A stretch of DNA of 64,000 bases from Corynebacterium frankenforstense (GCF_030211955.1 NZ_JASODI010000002.1:124001-188000), one strand, 5' to 3'. Numbered from the stretch's first letter, positions 26,082-34,461 are shown. Numbers and translations: made by a program. Notes: generated by a model not told the origin, from the sequence alone.

Positions 26082-27866
26082 TTACTTCCCGCCGCGCGGG
26101 GCGGTGGTGTGGTCCTTGGCGGTCTCACCCTCGGCGTAGAGCGGCATGTCCGCCTTCGCCTTGTAGTACGGCGCGTTGTTCGGCGCCAGCGGCTTGCGGC
26201 CGCGGATGAGGTCGGCGGCCTTCTCGGCGACCATCATCGTCGGCGCGTAGATGTTGCCGTTGGTGATGTTCGGGAAGACGGAGGCGTCGACCACGTAGAG
26301 GTTCTCGGTGCCGTGCACGCCCATGGTGTCCGGGTCGACCACGGCCATCGGGTCGGAGGCCGGCCCCAGCTTCGCGGTGCAGGAGGGGTGCAGCGCGGTC
26401 TCGGCGTCGTTGCGGACCCACTCGAGGATCTCCTCGTCGGACTCGACGTTCTTGCCGGGCGAGATCTCGTAGTCCCAGTACTCGCGCATCGCCTTGGTGT
26501 CGAGCAGGCGGCGGGAGACCCGCACGGCCTCGACCCACTCGCGGCGGTCCTGCTCGGTGCGCAGGTAGTTGAACAGGATCGACGGCTTCTTGCGCGGGTC
26601 CTTGCTGGTGATGCGCACGTGGCCCTTGGTGTCGGAGTACATCGGGCCGACGTGGAACTGGAAGCCGTGGTCGGAGTCGGACTTCGTGCCGTCGTAGCGG
26701 ATGGCCGCCGGCAGGAAGTGGAACATCAGGTTCGGGTAGTCCTCGTCGTCGTTGGAGCGGGCGAAGCCGCCGCCCTCGAAGTGCGAGGAGGCCACCGGGC
26801 CGGTCTTGGACAGGATCCACTGCAGGCCGATGAAGGGACGCTTCCACAGCTTCAGGGCCGGCTGGATCGAGACGGGCTTGGTCACGTTGTACTGGATGTA
26901 GACCTCGAGGTGGTCCTGGAGGTTCTCGCCGACGCCGGGCAGGTCGGAGACGACGTCGATGCCGTTGGACTCCAGCAGCTTCCGGTCACCGACGCCGGAG
27001 AGCTGCAGCAGCTGCGGGGTGTTGAAGGCGCCGCCGCAGAGGATGACCTTGTCGGCGGTCACGCGGCGCTTCCTGCCCTTCCACTCGTACTCGACGCCGA
27101 CGGCCTTCGTGCCCTCGAAGAGCACCTTGGTGGTGAAGGCGCGGGTGCGCACCTCGAGGTTGTCGCGGTCCTTGACCGGGTACAGGTAGGTGCGGGCGGC
27201 GGAGAGTCGCTTGCCCTTGTGGATGTCGCGGTCGAAGGGGGCGAAGCCCTCCTGGCGGTAGCCGTTGACGTCGTTGGTTAGGTTGTAGCCGGCCTCCTGC
27301 ACGGAGCGGAAGAAGGCCTGGAACAGCGGGGAGGTGGCCGGCCCACGGGTCAACTTCAGCGGGCCGTCGTGGCCGCGGCGCGGGTCGTCCGGGTCGGCGG
27401 CCAGCGCGGTCTCCATCTTGTTGAAGTAGGGCAGGCAGTGGGCGTAGTCCCAGTTCTCCATGCCCTCGTGGTTTCCCCACTTCTCGTAGTCCATGGGGTT
27501 GCCGCGCTGGAAGATCATGCCGTTGATGGAGCTCGAACCACCCAGCACCTTGCCGCGCGCGTGGTAGATGCGCCGGCCGTTCATCTCCGGCTCCGGCTCG
27601 GACTCGTAGCCCCAGTCGTAGTGCTTGTTGCCGATGGGGAACGAGAAGGCCGCCGGCATGTGGATGTAGAGGTCCCACCAGGAGTCCGGGCGGCCGGCCT
27701 CGAGGACGAGCACGTCGGTCTCCGGGTCCTCGGTCAGCCGGTTGGCGATCACGGAGCCCGCGGAGCCGCCGCCGACGACGATGGCGTCGCGGTGCTTGTC
27801 CTGGATGAACTCGTAGTCGTCGGACTTGCCGGTCAGCTTGCTGAAGAAGTTCGAGATTGCGCTCAT
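26082..27866 (-). CDS. betA: GMC-family oxidoreductase, choline dehydrogenase-like
   Basis: A 594-residue FAD enzyme of the glucose-methanol-choline family. The Rossmann motif is [15 protein letters not shown] near residue 30, the first GMC signature is [18 protein letters not shown], and the second is [17 protein letters not shown]. The catalytic histidine region [11 protein letters not shown] and the C-terminal [22 protein letters not shown] match BetA, which oxidises choline to betaine aldehyde for osmoprotection. No betB or betI gene is adjacent, so substrate assignment rests on similarity. It has its own sigma-A-type promoter overlapping a palindrome. The gene breaks the usual rpsP-rimM-trmD neighbourhood, so it may be an insertion into it. 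Confidence 0.82.
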   Translation of the reverse strand: MSAISNFFSKLTGKSDDYEFIQDKHRDAIVVGGGSAGSVIANRLTEDPETDVLVLEAGRPDSWWDLYIHMPAAFSFPIGNKHYDWGYESEPEPEMNGRRIYHARGKVLGGSSSINGMIFQRGNPMDYEKWGNHEGMENWDYAHCLPYFNKMETALAADPDDPRRGHDGPLKLTRGPATSPLFQAFFRSVQEAGYNLTNDVNGYRQEGFAPFDRDIHKGKRLSAARTYLYPVKDRDNLEVRTRAFTTKVLFEGTKAVGVEYEWKGRKRRVTADKVILCGGAFNTPQLLQLSGVGDRKLLESNGIDVVSDLPGVGENLQDHLEVYIQYNVTKPVSIQPALKLWKRPFIGLQWILSKTGPVASSHFEGGGFARSNDDEDYPNLMFHFLPAAIRYDGTKSDSDHGFQFHVGPMYSDTKGHVRITSKDPRKKPSILFNYLRTEQDRREWVEAVRVSRRLLDTKAMREYWDYEISPGKNVESDEEILEWVRNDAETALHPSCTAKLGPASDPMAVVDPDTMGVHGTENLYVVDASVFPNITNGNIYAPTMMVAEKAADLIRGRKPLAPNNAPYYKAKADMPLYAEGETAKDHTTAPRGGK

Positions 27867-27984
27867 GCGTTCCTTCCGTTGGCTGTAGAGGGACGGCGAT
27901 TACCCGGGCGCAATTCTGCGGGTCACGCCCGGTCGGTCGTAGTCGCCGGAAGCGTTCCTTCTCGCGCTTTTCACGCGATTGGAC

Positions 27985-28021
27985 AAAGTACTACTTTAAT
28001 CTAAATGGACCTATATGTCAA
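27985..28021 (-). promoter_or_regulatory. Promoter and operator of the betA-like gene
   Basis: On the minus strand TTGACA (28016-28021), a 17-base spacer and TAAAGT (27993-27998) form a good sigma-A promoter, about 120 bases before the start codon. The perfect palindrome AAAGTA-C-TACTTT (27985-27997) overlaps the -10, a position suited to a repressor. Choline genes are often repressed by the TetR-type BetI, but the site does not identify the regulator. The region from 27960 to 28200 is clearly richer in A+T than its surroundings. Confidence 0.65.
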
Positions 28022-28101
28022 CTATAGAAGCCTGGGGTGCTGGCTATAAAACCTGGTTAGAACATACTTCCGCACGGGTGGTCGAAGCCGTCGGCGCTGG
28101 C

Positions 28102-28214
28102 AGCGTCGTAAATTTCCAGCTTTATGCAAGCGCATTGTGGGACGTTTAACGCAAAGTAAACAGGCGGAATAAAAAGTGTTAATGCGGGTGGAAATGCGGT
28201 CAATTGACGACGCC
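28102..28214. repeat. Two copies of the dispersed RATTKNCGACGYC motif in the gap before rimM
   Basis: AATTTACGACGCT (28102-28114, minus) and AATTGACGACGCC (28202-28214, plus) lie 100 bases apart in the 404-base gap between the betA-like gene and rimM. Apart from these and the betA promoter I see no gene in the gap, and no convincing rimM promoter. Confidence 0.5.
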
Positions 28215-28270
28215 CCCGGCCGGGCGCGCGCTCACCGTGTGCGCGGGCGGTGCGGGTAGCATTGCCGGAC

Positions 28271-28780
28271 ATGGAACTGAGGATCGGACGGGTGGTCAAG
28301 ACCCACGGCATCCGCGGCGAGGTCGTCGTCGACCCGACCACGGACACCCCCGCGGAGCGCTTCGCCGTCGGCGAGCACCTCGTCGGGCGCCGGCACGGAC
28401 GCACCCACGAGCTGACCGTCGCCGGCGTGCGCCCGCACAAGGGCCGCCTGCTCGTCAGCTTCGAGGAGATAGCGGACCGCACCGCCGCCGAGAGCCTGCG
28501 CGGCACCCAGTTCTTCGCCGCCCCGCGCGAGGACGCCGACGACGACGGCTACTACGACCACCAGCTCGAGGGCCTGGCCGTGCTGCGCGCCGGCGAGCGC
28601 ATCGGCACGGTCACCGGTGTCACCCACGCCCCGGCGCAGAACCTGCTCGAGATCGGGCTGGACGGCGGCGGCGAGGCGCTGGTGCCCTTCGTCGCCGACA
28701 TCGTCCCCGAGGTCGACCTGGACGCCGGGACGCTGACCGTCGACCCGCCGGAGGGTCTGCTCGACCTCCAGGGCGGCTAG
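28271..28780 (+). CDS. rimM: Ribosome maturation factor RimM
   Basis: A 169-residue 16S rRNA processing factor that binds S19 and helps mature the 30S head. It starts MELRIGRVVKTHGIRGEVVV, the classical RimM opening, and has the PRC-barrel domain in its second half (DHQLEGLAVL to IVPEVDLDAGTLTVDPPEGLLDL). I chose the ATG at 28271 over the in-frame GTG-type start at 28250, because the family begins right there. It is followed ten bases later by trmD, the usual partner. Confidence 0.95.
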   Translation: MELRIGRVVKTHGIRGEVVVDPTTDTPAERFAVGEHLVGRRHGRTHELTVAGVRPHKGRLLVSFEEIADRTAAESLRGTQFFAAPREDADDDGYYDHQLEGLAVLRAGERIGTVTGVTHAPAQNLLEIGLDGGGEALVPFVADIVPEVDLDAGTLTVDPPEGLLDLQGG

Positions 28781-28790
28781 ACTGCGCCAC

Positions 28791-30059
28791 GTGCGCCTCG
28801 ACGTCATCACCATCTTCCCCGAGTACCTCGACCCCCTGCGCCACGCCCTGCTGGGCAAGGCCATCGAGCAGGGCCGCCTCACCGTCGGCGTGCACGACCT
28901 GCGCGACTGGGCGCCGGGCGTGCACCAGTCCGTCGACGACTCGCCCTACGGCGGCGGGCCCGGCATGGTCATGAAGCCGGAGGTGTGGGGCCCGGCCCTC
29001 GACGACGTCGCCGCCGGGCGCTCCGGCCACGAGCTGGCCAGCGCCGAGCCCCACCGCGACGCCGCGCGCCACGACGAGCTCAACGGCGTGGCCCCGCAGG
29101 CCTACCCCGGCGAGGACGCCGACCTGCCGCTGCTGATCGTGCCGACGCCCGCGGGCCGGCCCTTCACCCAGTCCGACGCGCGCGCCTGGTCCGCCGAGGA
29201 CCACATCGTCTTCGCCTGCGGGCGCTACGAGGGCATCGACCAGCGCGTCATCGACGACGCCGCCGGCCGCTACCGTGTGCGCGAGGTCTCCATCGGCGAC
29301 TATGTGCTCATCGGCGGCGAGGTCGCCGCCCTGGTCATCGCCGAGGCCGTGGTGCGGCTCATCCCCGGCGTGCTGGGCAACCGGCGCAGCCACGAAGAGG
29401 ACAGCTTCTCCGACGGGCTGCTCGAGGGGCCCTGCTATACCAAGCCGCGCAGCTGGCGCGGGCTCGACGTGCCCGAGGTGCTCTTCTCCGGCGACCACGC
29501 CCGCGTCGACCGCTGGCACCGCGAGCGCTCCCTGGAGCGCACCTGGCGGCGCCGGCCCGAGCTGCTCGACGCCGCGGAACTCACCGCGGCGGACAGGGAC
29601 TTCCTCGCCGGGCTCGCCGAGGCCGCCGAGGCCGAGCCGGCGGGCGCTGGAGACGACGCCGCCGGGGCGGTCACCGGCCGCGCGGTGCACTGCGACCTGC
29701 AGCTGCTCATCCCGCCGGTCGAGTGGCCCGCGATCGCCGAGGCGATGCCGGGCACGCTCGCCGCCGCGCGTGTGGCCGGCGCGCAGGTCTGGGCCGCCGA
29801 GACCGACTTCACCTGCGAGCCGGACAACATGCTGGTCACCGAGTACGCCCAGCGCGAGGGCCATCCGCCGATCGCCGAGGTGCTCCACCGGGTCACGGTC
29901 ACCGGCACCACCGAGCTGGAGCTTCGCGAGGTGACCAAGGCCGTCGTCGCCGCCCTGCCCAAGGGCGCCTACTGGTACGGCTCCTCCTACGAGGGCGGCG
30001 TCGACCCCGAGGCCGGCGACGCCGGCTCGGCCGCCTGCGCCTGGCAGGGCGACGACTGA
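28791..30059 (+). CDS. trmD: tRNA (guanine-N1)-methyltransferase TrmD with an extra C-terminal domain
   Basis: A 422-residue protein. Residues 1-280 are a complete TrmD that methylates G37 of tRNA with S-adenosylmethionine: MRLDVITIFPEYL, SPYGGGPGMVMKPEV, CGRYEGIDQRV, and the trefoil-knot loop GDYVLIGGE near residue 169. TrmD is normally 230-280 residues. Here an acidic Ala/Gly linker leads into about 125 further residues (from about 295: CDLQLLIPPVEWPAI, then ETDFTCEPDNMLVTEYAQ and KGAYWYGSSYEGG) that I do not recognise. The frame is continuous with uniform codon use, so this looks like a true fusion. GTG start, ten bases after rimM. Confidence 0.93.
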   Translation: MRLDVITIFPEYLDPLRHALLGKAIEQGRLTVGVHDLRDWAPGVHQSVDDSPYGGGPGMVMKPEVWGPALDDVAAGRSGHELASAEPHRDAARHDELNGVAPQAYPGEDADLPLLIVPTPAGRPFTQSDARAWSAEDHIVFACGRYEGIDQRVIDDAAGRYRVREVSIGDYVLIGGEVAALVIAEAVVRLIPGVLGNRRSHEEDSFSDGLLEGPCYTKPRSWRGLDVPEVLFSGDHARVDRWHRERSLERTWRRRPELLDAAELTAADRDFLAGLAEAAEAEPAGAGDDAAGAVTGRAVHCDLQLLIPPVEWPAIAEAMPGTLAAARVAGAQVWAAETDFTCEPDNMLVTEYAQREGHPPIAEVLHRVTVTGTTELELREVTKAVVAALPKGAYWYGSSYEGGVDPEAGDAGSAACAWQGDD

Positions 30060-30069
30060 CGCTCGCGGG

Positions 30070-30591
30070 TCACCGCGCCCGGCGCCGGTGGCGGCGCACC
30101 GCCTCGCGGTTGGCGCACGCCGGCGAGCAGTAGCGCTGGGTGCGGTTGCGCGAGCGGTCGGCGAAGACCGCCTGACAGCCCTCGGCCGCGCAGGTCGCGA
30201 TCGCGTCGGTGCCGCGCTCGATGAGGAAGAGAGCGGTGCCCACCGAGAGCATCGTGCACACGATCCGCGCCGTGGACGCCGGCGCCGGGCGGTAGTGCAG
30301 GTGCCAGCCGTCGCCGGCGTGGTCGGTCAGCTGCGGCGGGCCCGCCCAGGCCGCCAGGAGCTCGTTGACCCGCCCGATGCGTGCGGCCTCGTCCGTTCCG
30401 GGGTCCGGCACCGCGGCCCAGTCGTCGAGGAAACCCAGCACCTGCTCGAGGTCCCTCCCGGTCGTCTTCTCCTCGAGGTTGAGACCGTGCTCGGCGCAGA
30501 CGGCGTCGAGCTCGGCGGGGGAGGAGGGCGGCCGATTGCGCAGTGCACAGGCGAGAACCGCCGCGTCCGAGCCGTAAGGGTTGATATGCAT
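30070..30591 (-). CDS. CGNR zinc-finger (ABATE-type) probable regulator
   Basis: A 173-residue protein with the actinobacterial ABATE/CGNR layout. A helical N-terminal domain is followed by a C-terminal zinc finger with four cysteines, C-x4-C then YCSPAC, inside a highly basic stretch (FADRSRNRTQRYCSPACANRE). Such proteins are presumed DNA-binding regulators of an adjacent transporter or enzyme. I chose the ATG at 30591, six bases after TGTAAT on the minus strand, giving a leaderless mRNA; the open frame upstream runs through the divergent gene. It faces a TauE/SafE transporter from a shared intergenic region of only 26 bases, so it probably controls that gene. Confidence 0.75.
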   Translation of the reverse strand: MHINPYGSDAAVLACALRNRPPSSPAELDAVCAEHGLNLEEKTTGRDLEQVLGFLDDWAAVPDPGTDEAARIGRVNELLAAWAGPPQLTDHAGDGWHLHYRPAPASTARIVCTMLSVGTALFLIERGTDAIATCAAEGCQAVFADRSRNRTQRYCSPACANREAVRRHRRRAR

Positions 30592-30603
30592 AATGCCATT
30601 ACA
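30589..30603. promoter_or_regulatory. Overlapping divergent -10 elements
   Basis: CATAAT on the plus strand (30589-30594) points to the transporter and TGTAAT on the minus strand (30598-30603) to the CGNR gene. The 26-base gap forces the two promoters to overlap, which suits mutual or autoregulatory control. Confidence 0.45.
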
Positions 30604-30630
30604 CCAGACTGAGGTCCATGACTGACGTAC

Positions 30631-31509
30631 TTGCCGCGGGACTGCCCTGGGAGGGTTCCCTCGGGGACGCGGGCCTGTGGCGACATTCGGCGACTTCGGC
30701 TTCTGCGGCACCAGGGTTCCCTCGGGGACGCGGGCCTGTGGCTCGCGCTGCTGGCACTGCTCGCCGTCGGGATCGCCGCCGGCATCGTCGACGCCACCAC
30801 CGGTGGTGGCGGCATGCTGCAGATCCCCGCGTTGTTCGCCCTGGCCGGCCCCGGCGCCGGTGCCGTGGCGCCGATCATGGCGCTCAATAAGGTCTCTGCT
30901 GCGGTGGGAAACGCCGTCTCCTTCACCCGCTTCCGGCGGACCGAGGGCGTGGCCAGCCCTGACGGGCGCACGACCGCGGTCGCGCTCGGGGCGGGGCTTC
31001 CCGGCGTGATCGCCGGCGTGTGGCTGGCCAGCAGGCTGGACACCGACCAGTTCACCCCGTTGCTGGTCGCCTCCCTGGTCGTCGTGCTCGCCTACGTCCT
31101 GCTCATCCAGCCGAAGGTGCGCGTGCCCGAGCGCGCCGGGGCGCCCACCGCCGGGGTGCTCGCGGGCATGGCCGGCGGTGTGATCGTGCTGGGCTTTTAC
31201 GACGGCCTGCTGGGGCCTGCCACCGGCAGCGTCCTCATCCTCGTCATGCAGTTCGTGCTGGGGGCGGGCCTGCGCACCGGCCTGGCCACCGCCAAGCTGG
31301 TCCAGCTGTCGTTCAACCTGACCGGCGCGATCTCCTATGCGCTGGTCGCCATGCCCGCGCTGGCCGCCGTCGTCGCACTCTCGGCGGGCAACGCCGTTGG
31401 TGGCTGGCTGGGCACCAAGATCGTCGCGCGCATCGACGACCGCGTGCTGCGCCTGCTCGTCGCCGCCGGCGTGGCCGGTGCCATCGTGCTCACTGTCACC
31501 ACGCGCTGA
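30631..31509 (+). CDS. TauE/SafE-family membrane transporter with frameshifted 5' end
   Basis: The main frame encodes a TauE/SafE (DUF81) permease with about eight hydrophobic segments, opening LALLALLAVGIAAGIVDATTGGGGM and containing GFYDGLLGPATGS. The family exports sulfite, sulfoacetate or related anions. The natural start seems to be the ATG at 30618 (with GAGG before it), which encodes MTDVLAAGLPWEGSLGDAGLW. A 61-base insertion then shifts the frame, and GSLGDAGLW reappears in the new frame before the first membrane segment. As it stands, only a TTG at 30631 or an ATG deeper in the gene opens the main frame. The gene may be off, or poorly expressed, in this strain. The regulator next door is divergent. 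Confidence 0.7.
   Translation: MPRDCPGRVPSGTRACGDIRRLRLLRHQGSLGDAGLWLALLALLAVGIAAGIVDATTGGGGMLQIPALFALAGPGAGAVAPIMALNKVSAAVGNAVSFTRFRRTEGVASPDGRTTAVALGAGLPGVIAGVWLASRLDTDQFTPLLVASLVVVLAYVLLIQPKVRVPERAGAPTAGVLAGMAGGVIVLGFYDGLLGPATGSVLILVMQFVLGAGLRTGLATAKLVQLSFNLTGAISYALVAMPALAAVVALSAGNAVGGWLGTKIVARIDDRVLRLLVAAGVAGAIVLTVTTR
30652..30742 (+). repeat. 30-bp direct repeat that breaks the TauE/SafE frame
   Basis: The 30 bases at 30652-30681 recur exactly at 30713-30742, with 31 unrelated bases between them. Removing one copy plus the spacer (61 bases) joins the ATG at 30618 in frame with the transporter and gives a 276-residue protein with no other change. The junction is therefore a recent insertion or partial duplication, and could revert by recombination between the copies. 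Confidence 0.9.
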
Positions 31510-31663
31510 CCGGCGGGCCCTCGGCCGTCCTGGCGCGGTCGGCCGACCGCTGAAACCGGAAGTTTAATTCTTTCGAATGTGTCTGAAAATACGCGGAAGT
31601 GTGTCCGATTAGACGTGGGATCGCGCCCGGTTGGTTTCCGGTTTCCTGGTAAAGCGAAATGAT

Positions 31664-31682
31664 ATTGACAGGCACTGTCAAT
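31664..31682 (+). promoter_or_regulatory. Palindromic operator before the Dcu transporter
   Basis: ATTGACAGGCACTGTCAAT is a perfect inverted repeat of 8-bp arms around GCA, 20 bases before the start codon. Its position suggests a repressor or activator site controlling the dicarboxylate transporter. The regulator is not identifiable. The 193-base gap 31510-31702 holds nothing else clear. Confidence 0.6.
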
Positions 31683-31702
31683 CGATCCGAAAGCGAGCTA
31701 CC

Positions 31703-33088
31703 ATGCTGGCTTCACTTCTCGACCCCTCCTCCGGGGTCGCCATCGTGCTGCAGATTCTGGTGATCCTCGGCTGTCTGCTGATGGGCACCCGCTTCGGCGG
31801 CATCGGGCTGGGCCTCATCTCCGGCATCGGCCTGGTCATCCTCGTCTTCCTCTTCGGCCTGACCCCCGGCGAGCCGCCGGTCTCGGTGATGCTGACCATC
31901 GTCGCCGTCATCGGTTGTGCGGCCACCCTGCAACAGGGCAAGGGCCTCGACGTGATGATGCAGTTCGCGGAGAAACTGCTGCGCAAGAAGCCGGAGATGG
32001 TCACCATCCTGGCGCCGATCACCACCTGGTCGCTGACCGTGCTGTGCGGCACCGGCCACGTCGTCTACACGATGTTCCCGATCATCCAGGACATCGCGCT
32101 GAAGAAGGGCATCCGCCCCGAGCGCCCCATGGCCGTCTCCTCGACCGCCGCCCAGATGGGCATCACGGCCTCCCCGGTCTCGGTGGCCACCGTCTCGCTG
32201 GCCTCCATCCTCGCGGAGAACGCCGGGATCACCCACGTCTCCTTCTCCATCCCGCAGATCCTCATGGTCGCCATGCCGGCCTCCCTGTCCGGCGTGCTGC
32301 TTGCCGCGCTGTGGTCGCTGCGCCGCGGCAAGGACCTGGACAAGGACCCGGCCTTCCAGGAGCGCATGAAGGACCCGGAGTTCGCCGCCCAGCTCGAGGG
32401 CCAGGGCCAGACCCTGATCGGCAAGACCTTCCCGCCGTCGGCCTACCGGGCCGTGTGGATCTTCTTCACCGTCATCATCCTCGTGGTCATCCTCGGCGCC
32501 TTCGAGGGCCTGCGCCCGTCCTTCCCGGACGACGACGGCACGTCCAAGCCGCTGTCGATGAACCTGGTCATCCAGATGCTCATGCTCGTCGGCGGCGCGG
32601 TGATCCTGCTGGCCTGCAAGGTCGACCACAAGAAGATCGCCTCGACGGCCGTCTTCAAGGCCGGCATGACCGCCGTGTTCTCCGTCTTCGGCGTCGCCTG
32701 GATGGCGGACACCTTCTTCTCCTCGCACCTCGACCAGCTCACCGACGTCCTCGGTGAGGTCGTCGCCGCCGCCCCGTGGACCTACGCGCTGGCGCTGCTG
32801 ATCACCTCGAAGCTGGTCAACTCCCAGGGCGCGGCCCTGGTCGCCATCGCCCCGATCGGCCTGGCCCTCGGCGTGGACCCGGTGGTCGTCATCGGCTTCT
32901 ACGGCGCCGCCTACGGCTACTGGATCCTGCCGACTTACCCCTCGGACCTGGCCTGCATCGGCTTCGACACCACGGGCACCACGCGCATCGGCAAGTTCGT
33001 GATCAACCACTCGTTCCTGATCCCGGGCGCGATCGGCGTGTTCACCTCCTGCGTCGTCGGCTCCGGCCTGGCGCAGCTGCTGCTCTAG
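31703..33088 (+). CDS. Anaerobic C4-dicarboxylate transporter, DcuA/DcuB type
   Basis: A 461-residue polytopic permease of the Dcu family, which exchanges fumarate, malate, aspartate and succinate. Family marks include GGIGLGLISGIGLVILVFLFGLTPG, the loop TVLCGTGHVVYTMFPII, RPERPMAVSSTAAQMGITASPVSVA and a hydrophilic loop around residues 215-245 (KDLDKDPAFQERMKDPEF). I chose the ATG at 31703, where the first membrane helix begins; the in-frame upstream codons are unrelated and overlap the palindrome. The best-known C. glutamicum C4-dicarboxylate carriers, DctA and DccT, are of other families, so this gene is somewhat unusual. Its last four bases overlap the stop of the convergent DUF1648 gene. 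Confidence 0.88.
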   Translation: MLASLLDPSSGVAIVLQILVILGCLLMGTRFGGIGLGLISGIGLVILVFLFGLTPGEPPVSVMLTIVAVIGCAATLQQGKGLDVMMQFAEKLLRKKPEMVTILAPITTWSLTVLCGTGHVVYTMFPIIQDIALKKGIRPERPMAVSSTAAQMGITASPVSVATVSLASILAENAGITHVSFSIPQILMVAMPASLSGVLLAALWSLRRGKDLDKDPAFQERMKDPEFAAQLEGQGQTLIGKTFPPSAYRAVWIFFTVIILVVILGAFEGLRPSFPDDDGTSKPLSMNLVIQMLMLVGGAVILLACKVDHKKIASTAVFKAGMTAVFSVFGVAWMADTFFSSHLDQLTDVLGEVVAAAPWTYALALLITSKLVNSQGAALVAIAPIGLALGVDPVVVIGFYGAAYGYWILPTYPSDLACIGFDTTGTTRIGKFVINHSFLIPGAIGVFTSCVVGSGLAQLLL

Positions 33089-34011
33089 GCCCTGCCTCCC
33101 GCGTAGCGGTTGAGCACCGCCGCGGCCCCCTCGGGATCCGAGCAGGTGGCCGCGAAGGTCCGCCCGCCGGTCAGTCGCAGGCGCAGCGCCGTGCCACCCC
33201 GGGTGACCAGCGCTGTCGCCCCGGGCTGGGTGCGGTAGCCCCACCCGCCCCACTGGCCGGGACGCAGGTCGAAGACCTCGGCTGACTCGATCTCGGCGGC
33301 CGGCACCAGCGAGTCCGGCCAGCCGAAGACCCCGGTGTAGTGCAGGCCCTCGGAATCGGCGCGCAGCCGCCAGCCGCCGGCGAAGATCCCGGCGAGCACC
33401 GTCAGCGCCGTGGCCGCCAGCGCGTACCAGTTGGCCGTGGCCAGCGTCAGTATCACCAGCGCGACGACGAGGCCGACGAGCAATGCGCGGAACCATGCGG
33501 GGTAGACCGCCACGCCGGCCCACGCCACCGCCCCGCCCGCGGGGACCTCGGCGGGCGCGGGCGTGCGCGCGGTGTCGTCGATCTCCGGGGCCGGGGGCAC
33601 TGCGGCGACGATGAGCCCCAGAGCGAGGCCGACGCCGAGCACGGCCGCGAGATCGCCCCAGCCGAGCCGTGCCGCGGCGGCATCGGCCAGCCCGGCGTTG
33701 GTCATCGCGATGTTGACCTGCACCGCGGCGGTCAGGCCGAGGCCGAAGGTGCACACGCCCGCGGACCAGCGGCTGGCCGCGGCGCGCGCGGAGGCGGTGT
33801 AGATCACCAGGATCAGCACGTTCAGGGCGAGCATGCCCGCCCAGGCCACCCAGGGGGTGGCGAAGCCGTCGGCGACGCCGTCGGGGCCGAAGTGGACGGC
33901 TGCGGGGTCGGGGGAGCGCGGCAGGAGCAGCGCGGACCAGACGGCGGCGCCGACGGTGACCAGTGCGCCGGCCCCGGTGGTCAGCACGAGGTGGCGGGTG
34001 GTGGGGGTCAT
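33085..34011 (-). CDS. DUF1648-domain membrane protein
   Basis: A 308-residue membrane protein. The N-terminal part (VWSALLLPRSPDPAAVHFGPDGVADGF) fits the DUF1648 module found in SdpI-like proteins. About six hydrophobic segments follow, and the last 90 residues form a soluble domain. Its start overlaps the stop of the GntR gene by four bases, so the two are expressed as one unit. YtrA-type GntR regulators are commonly paired with such membrane proteins or with ABC transporters. The function is unknown. Confidence 0.75.
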   Translation of the reverse strand: MTPTTRHLVLTTGAGALVTVGAAVWSALLLPRSPDPAAVHFGPDGVADGFATPWVAWAGMLALNVLILVIYTASARAAASRWSAGVCTFGLGLTAAVQVNIAMTNAGLADAAAARLGWGDLAAVLGVGLALGLIVAAVPPAPEIDDTARTPAPAEVPAGGAVAWAGVAVYPAWFRALLVGLVVALVILTLATANWYALAATALTVLAGIFAGGWRLRADSEGLHYTGVFGWPDSLVPAAEIESAEVFDLRPGQWGGWGYRTQPGATALVTRGGTALRLRLTGGRTFAATCSDPEGAAAVLNRYAGGRA

Positions 34012-34454
34012 GACAGTCCTTTCCGGTGCAGCAGGTGCACCATGTCGTCGAGGGAGGCGCCGGCGGCCCGGGCGGCGGCGGCCAGTCGCGCGGCGAGCGC
34101 GTCGAGCTCGCCGTCCGGGTCGGTGGCGGGGGAGGGGGCCGAGGTGACGGCCCCGGCAGTCGCGGCGGGTGTGGCGGGCGTGGCGGGTGCGCGCGCCGGT
34201 GCGGGGGTGTCGGCGCCTGGTGTGCGCACGACGGCCCCGCGGCCGCGGCGCAGGTCGATCAGGCCCTCGTCGCGCAGCAGCCGGTAGGCCTGCAGCGTGG
34301 TGTTGCGGTTGACGTCGAGGGAGGCGGCCAGCTCGGCACCGGTGGGCAGGCGCTCGCCGCGGGCCAGCGTGCCGTCGCGGATCTGGGCGGCGACCTGGCC
34401 GGCAATCTGCCGGTAGATCGGGGTGGGGTCGGAGGGGTCGGTACGGATGATCAC
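34008..34454 (-). CDS. GntR-family regulator, YtrA type
   Basis: A 148-residue repressor-like protein. The N-terminal winged helix is PIYRQIAGQVAAQIRDGTLARGERLPTGAEL then LDVNRNTTLQAYRLLRDEGLIDLRRGRGAVV, typical of the short YtrA subfamily. The C-terminal part is a Pro/Ala-rich linker and a short helix for dimerisation, without a ligand-binding domain. It starts with GTG at 34454, seven bases after TATACT, so the mRNA is probably leaderless. A palindromic site between -35 and -10 suggests autoregulation. The downstream DUF1648 gene is coupled by ATGA. Confidence 0.86.
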   Translation of the reverse strand: MIIRTDPSDPTPIYRQIAGQVAAQIRDGTLARGERLPTGAELAASLDVNRNTTLQAYRLLRDEGLIDLRRGRGAVVRTPGADTPAPARAPATPATPAATAGAVTSAPSPATDPDGELDALAARLAAAARAAGASLDDMVHLLHRKGLS

Positions 34455-34461
34455 GGCTTTA

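Noticed and set aside
30652..30742. Insertion sequence remnant as source of the 30-bp repeat
   Set aside because: No inverted ends or transposase fragments are present, and a 30-base target duplication would be far longer than IS elements make.
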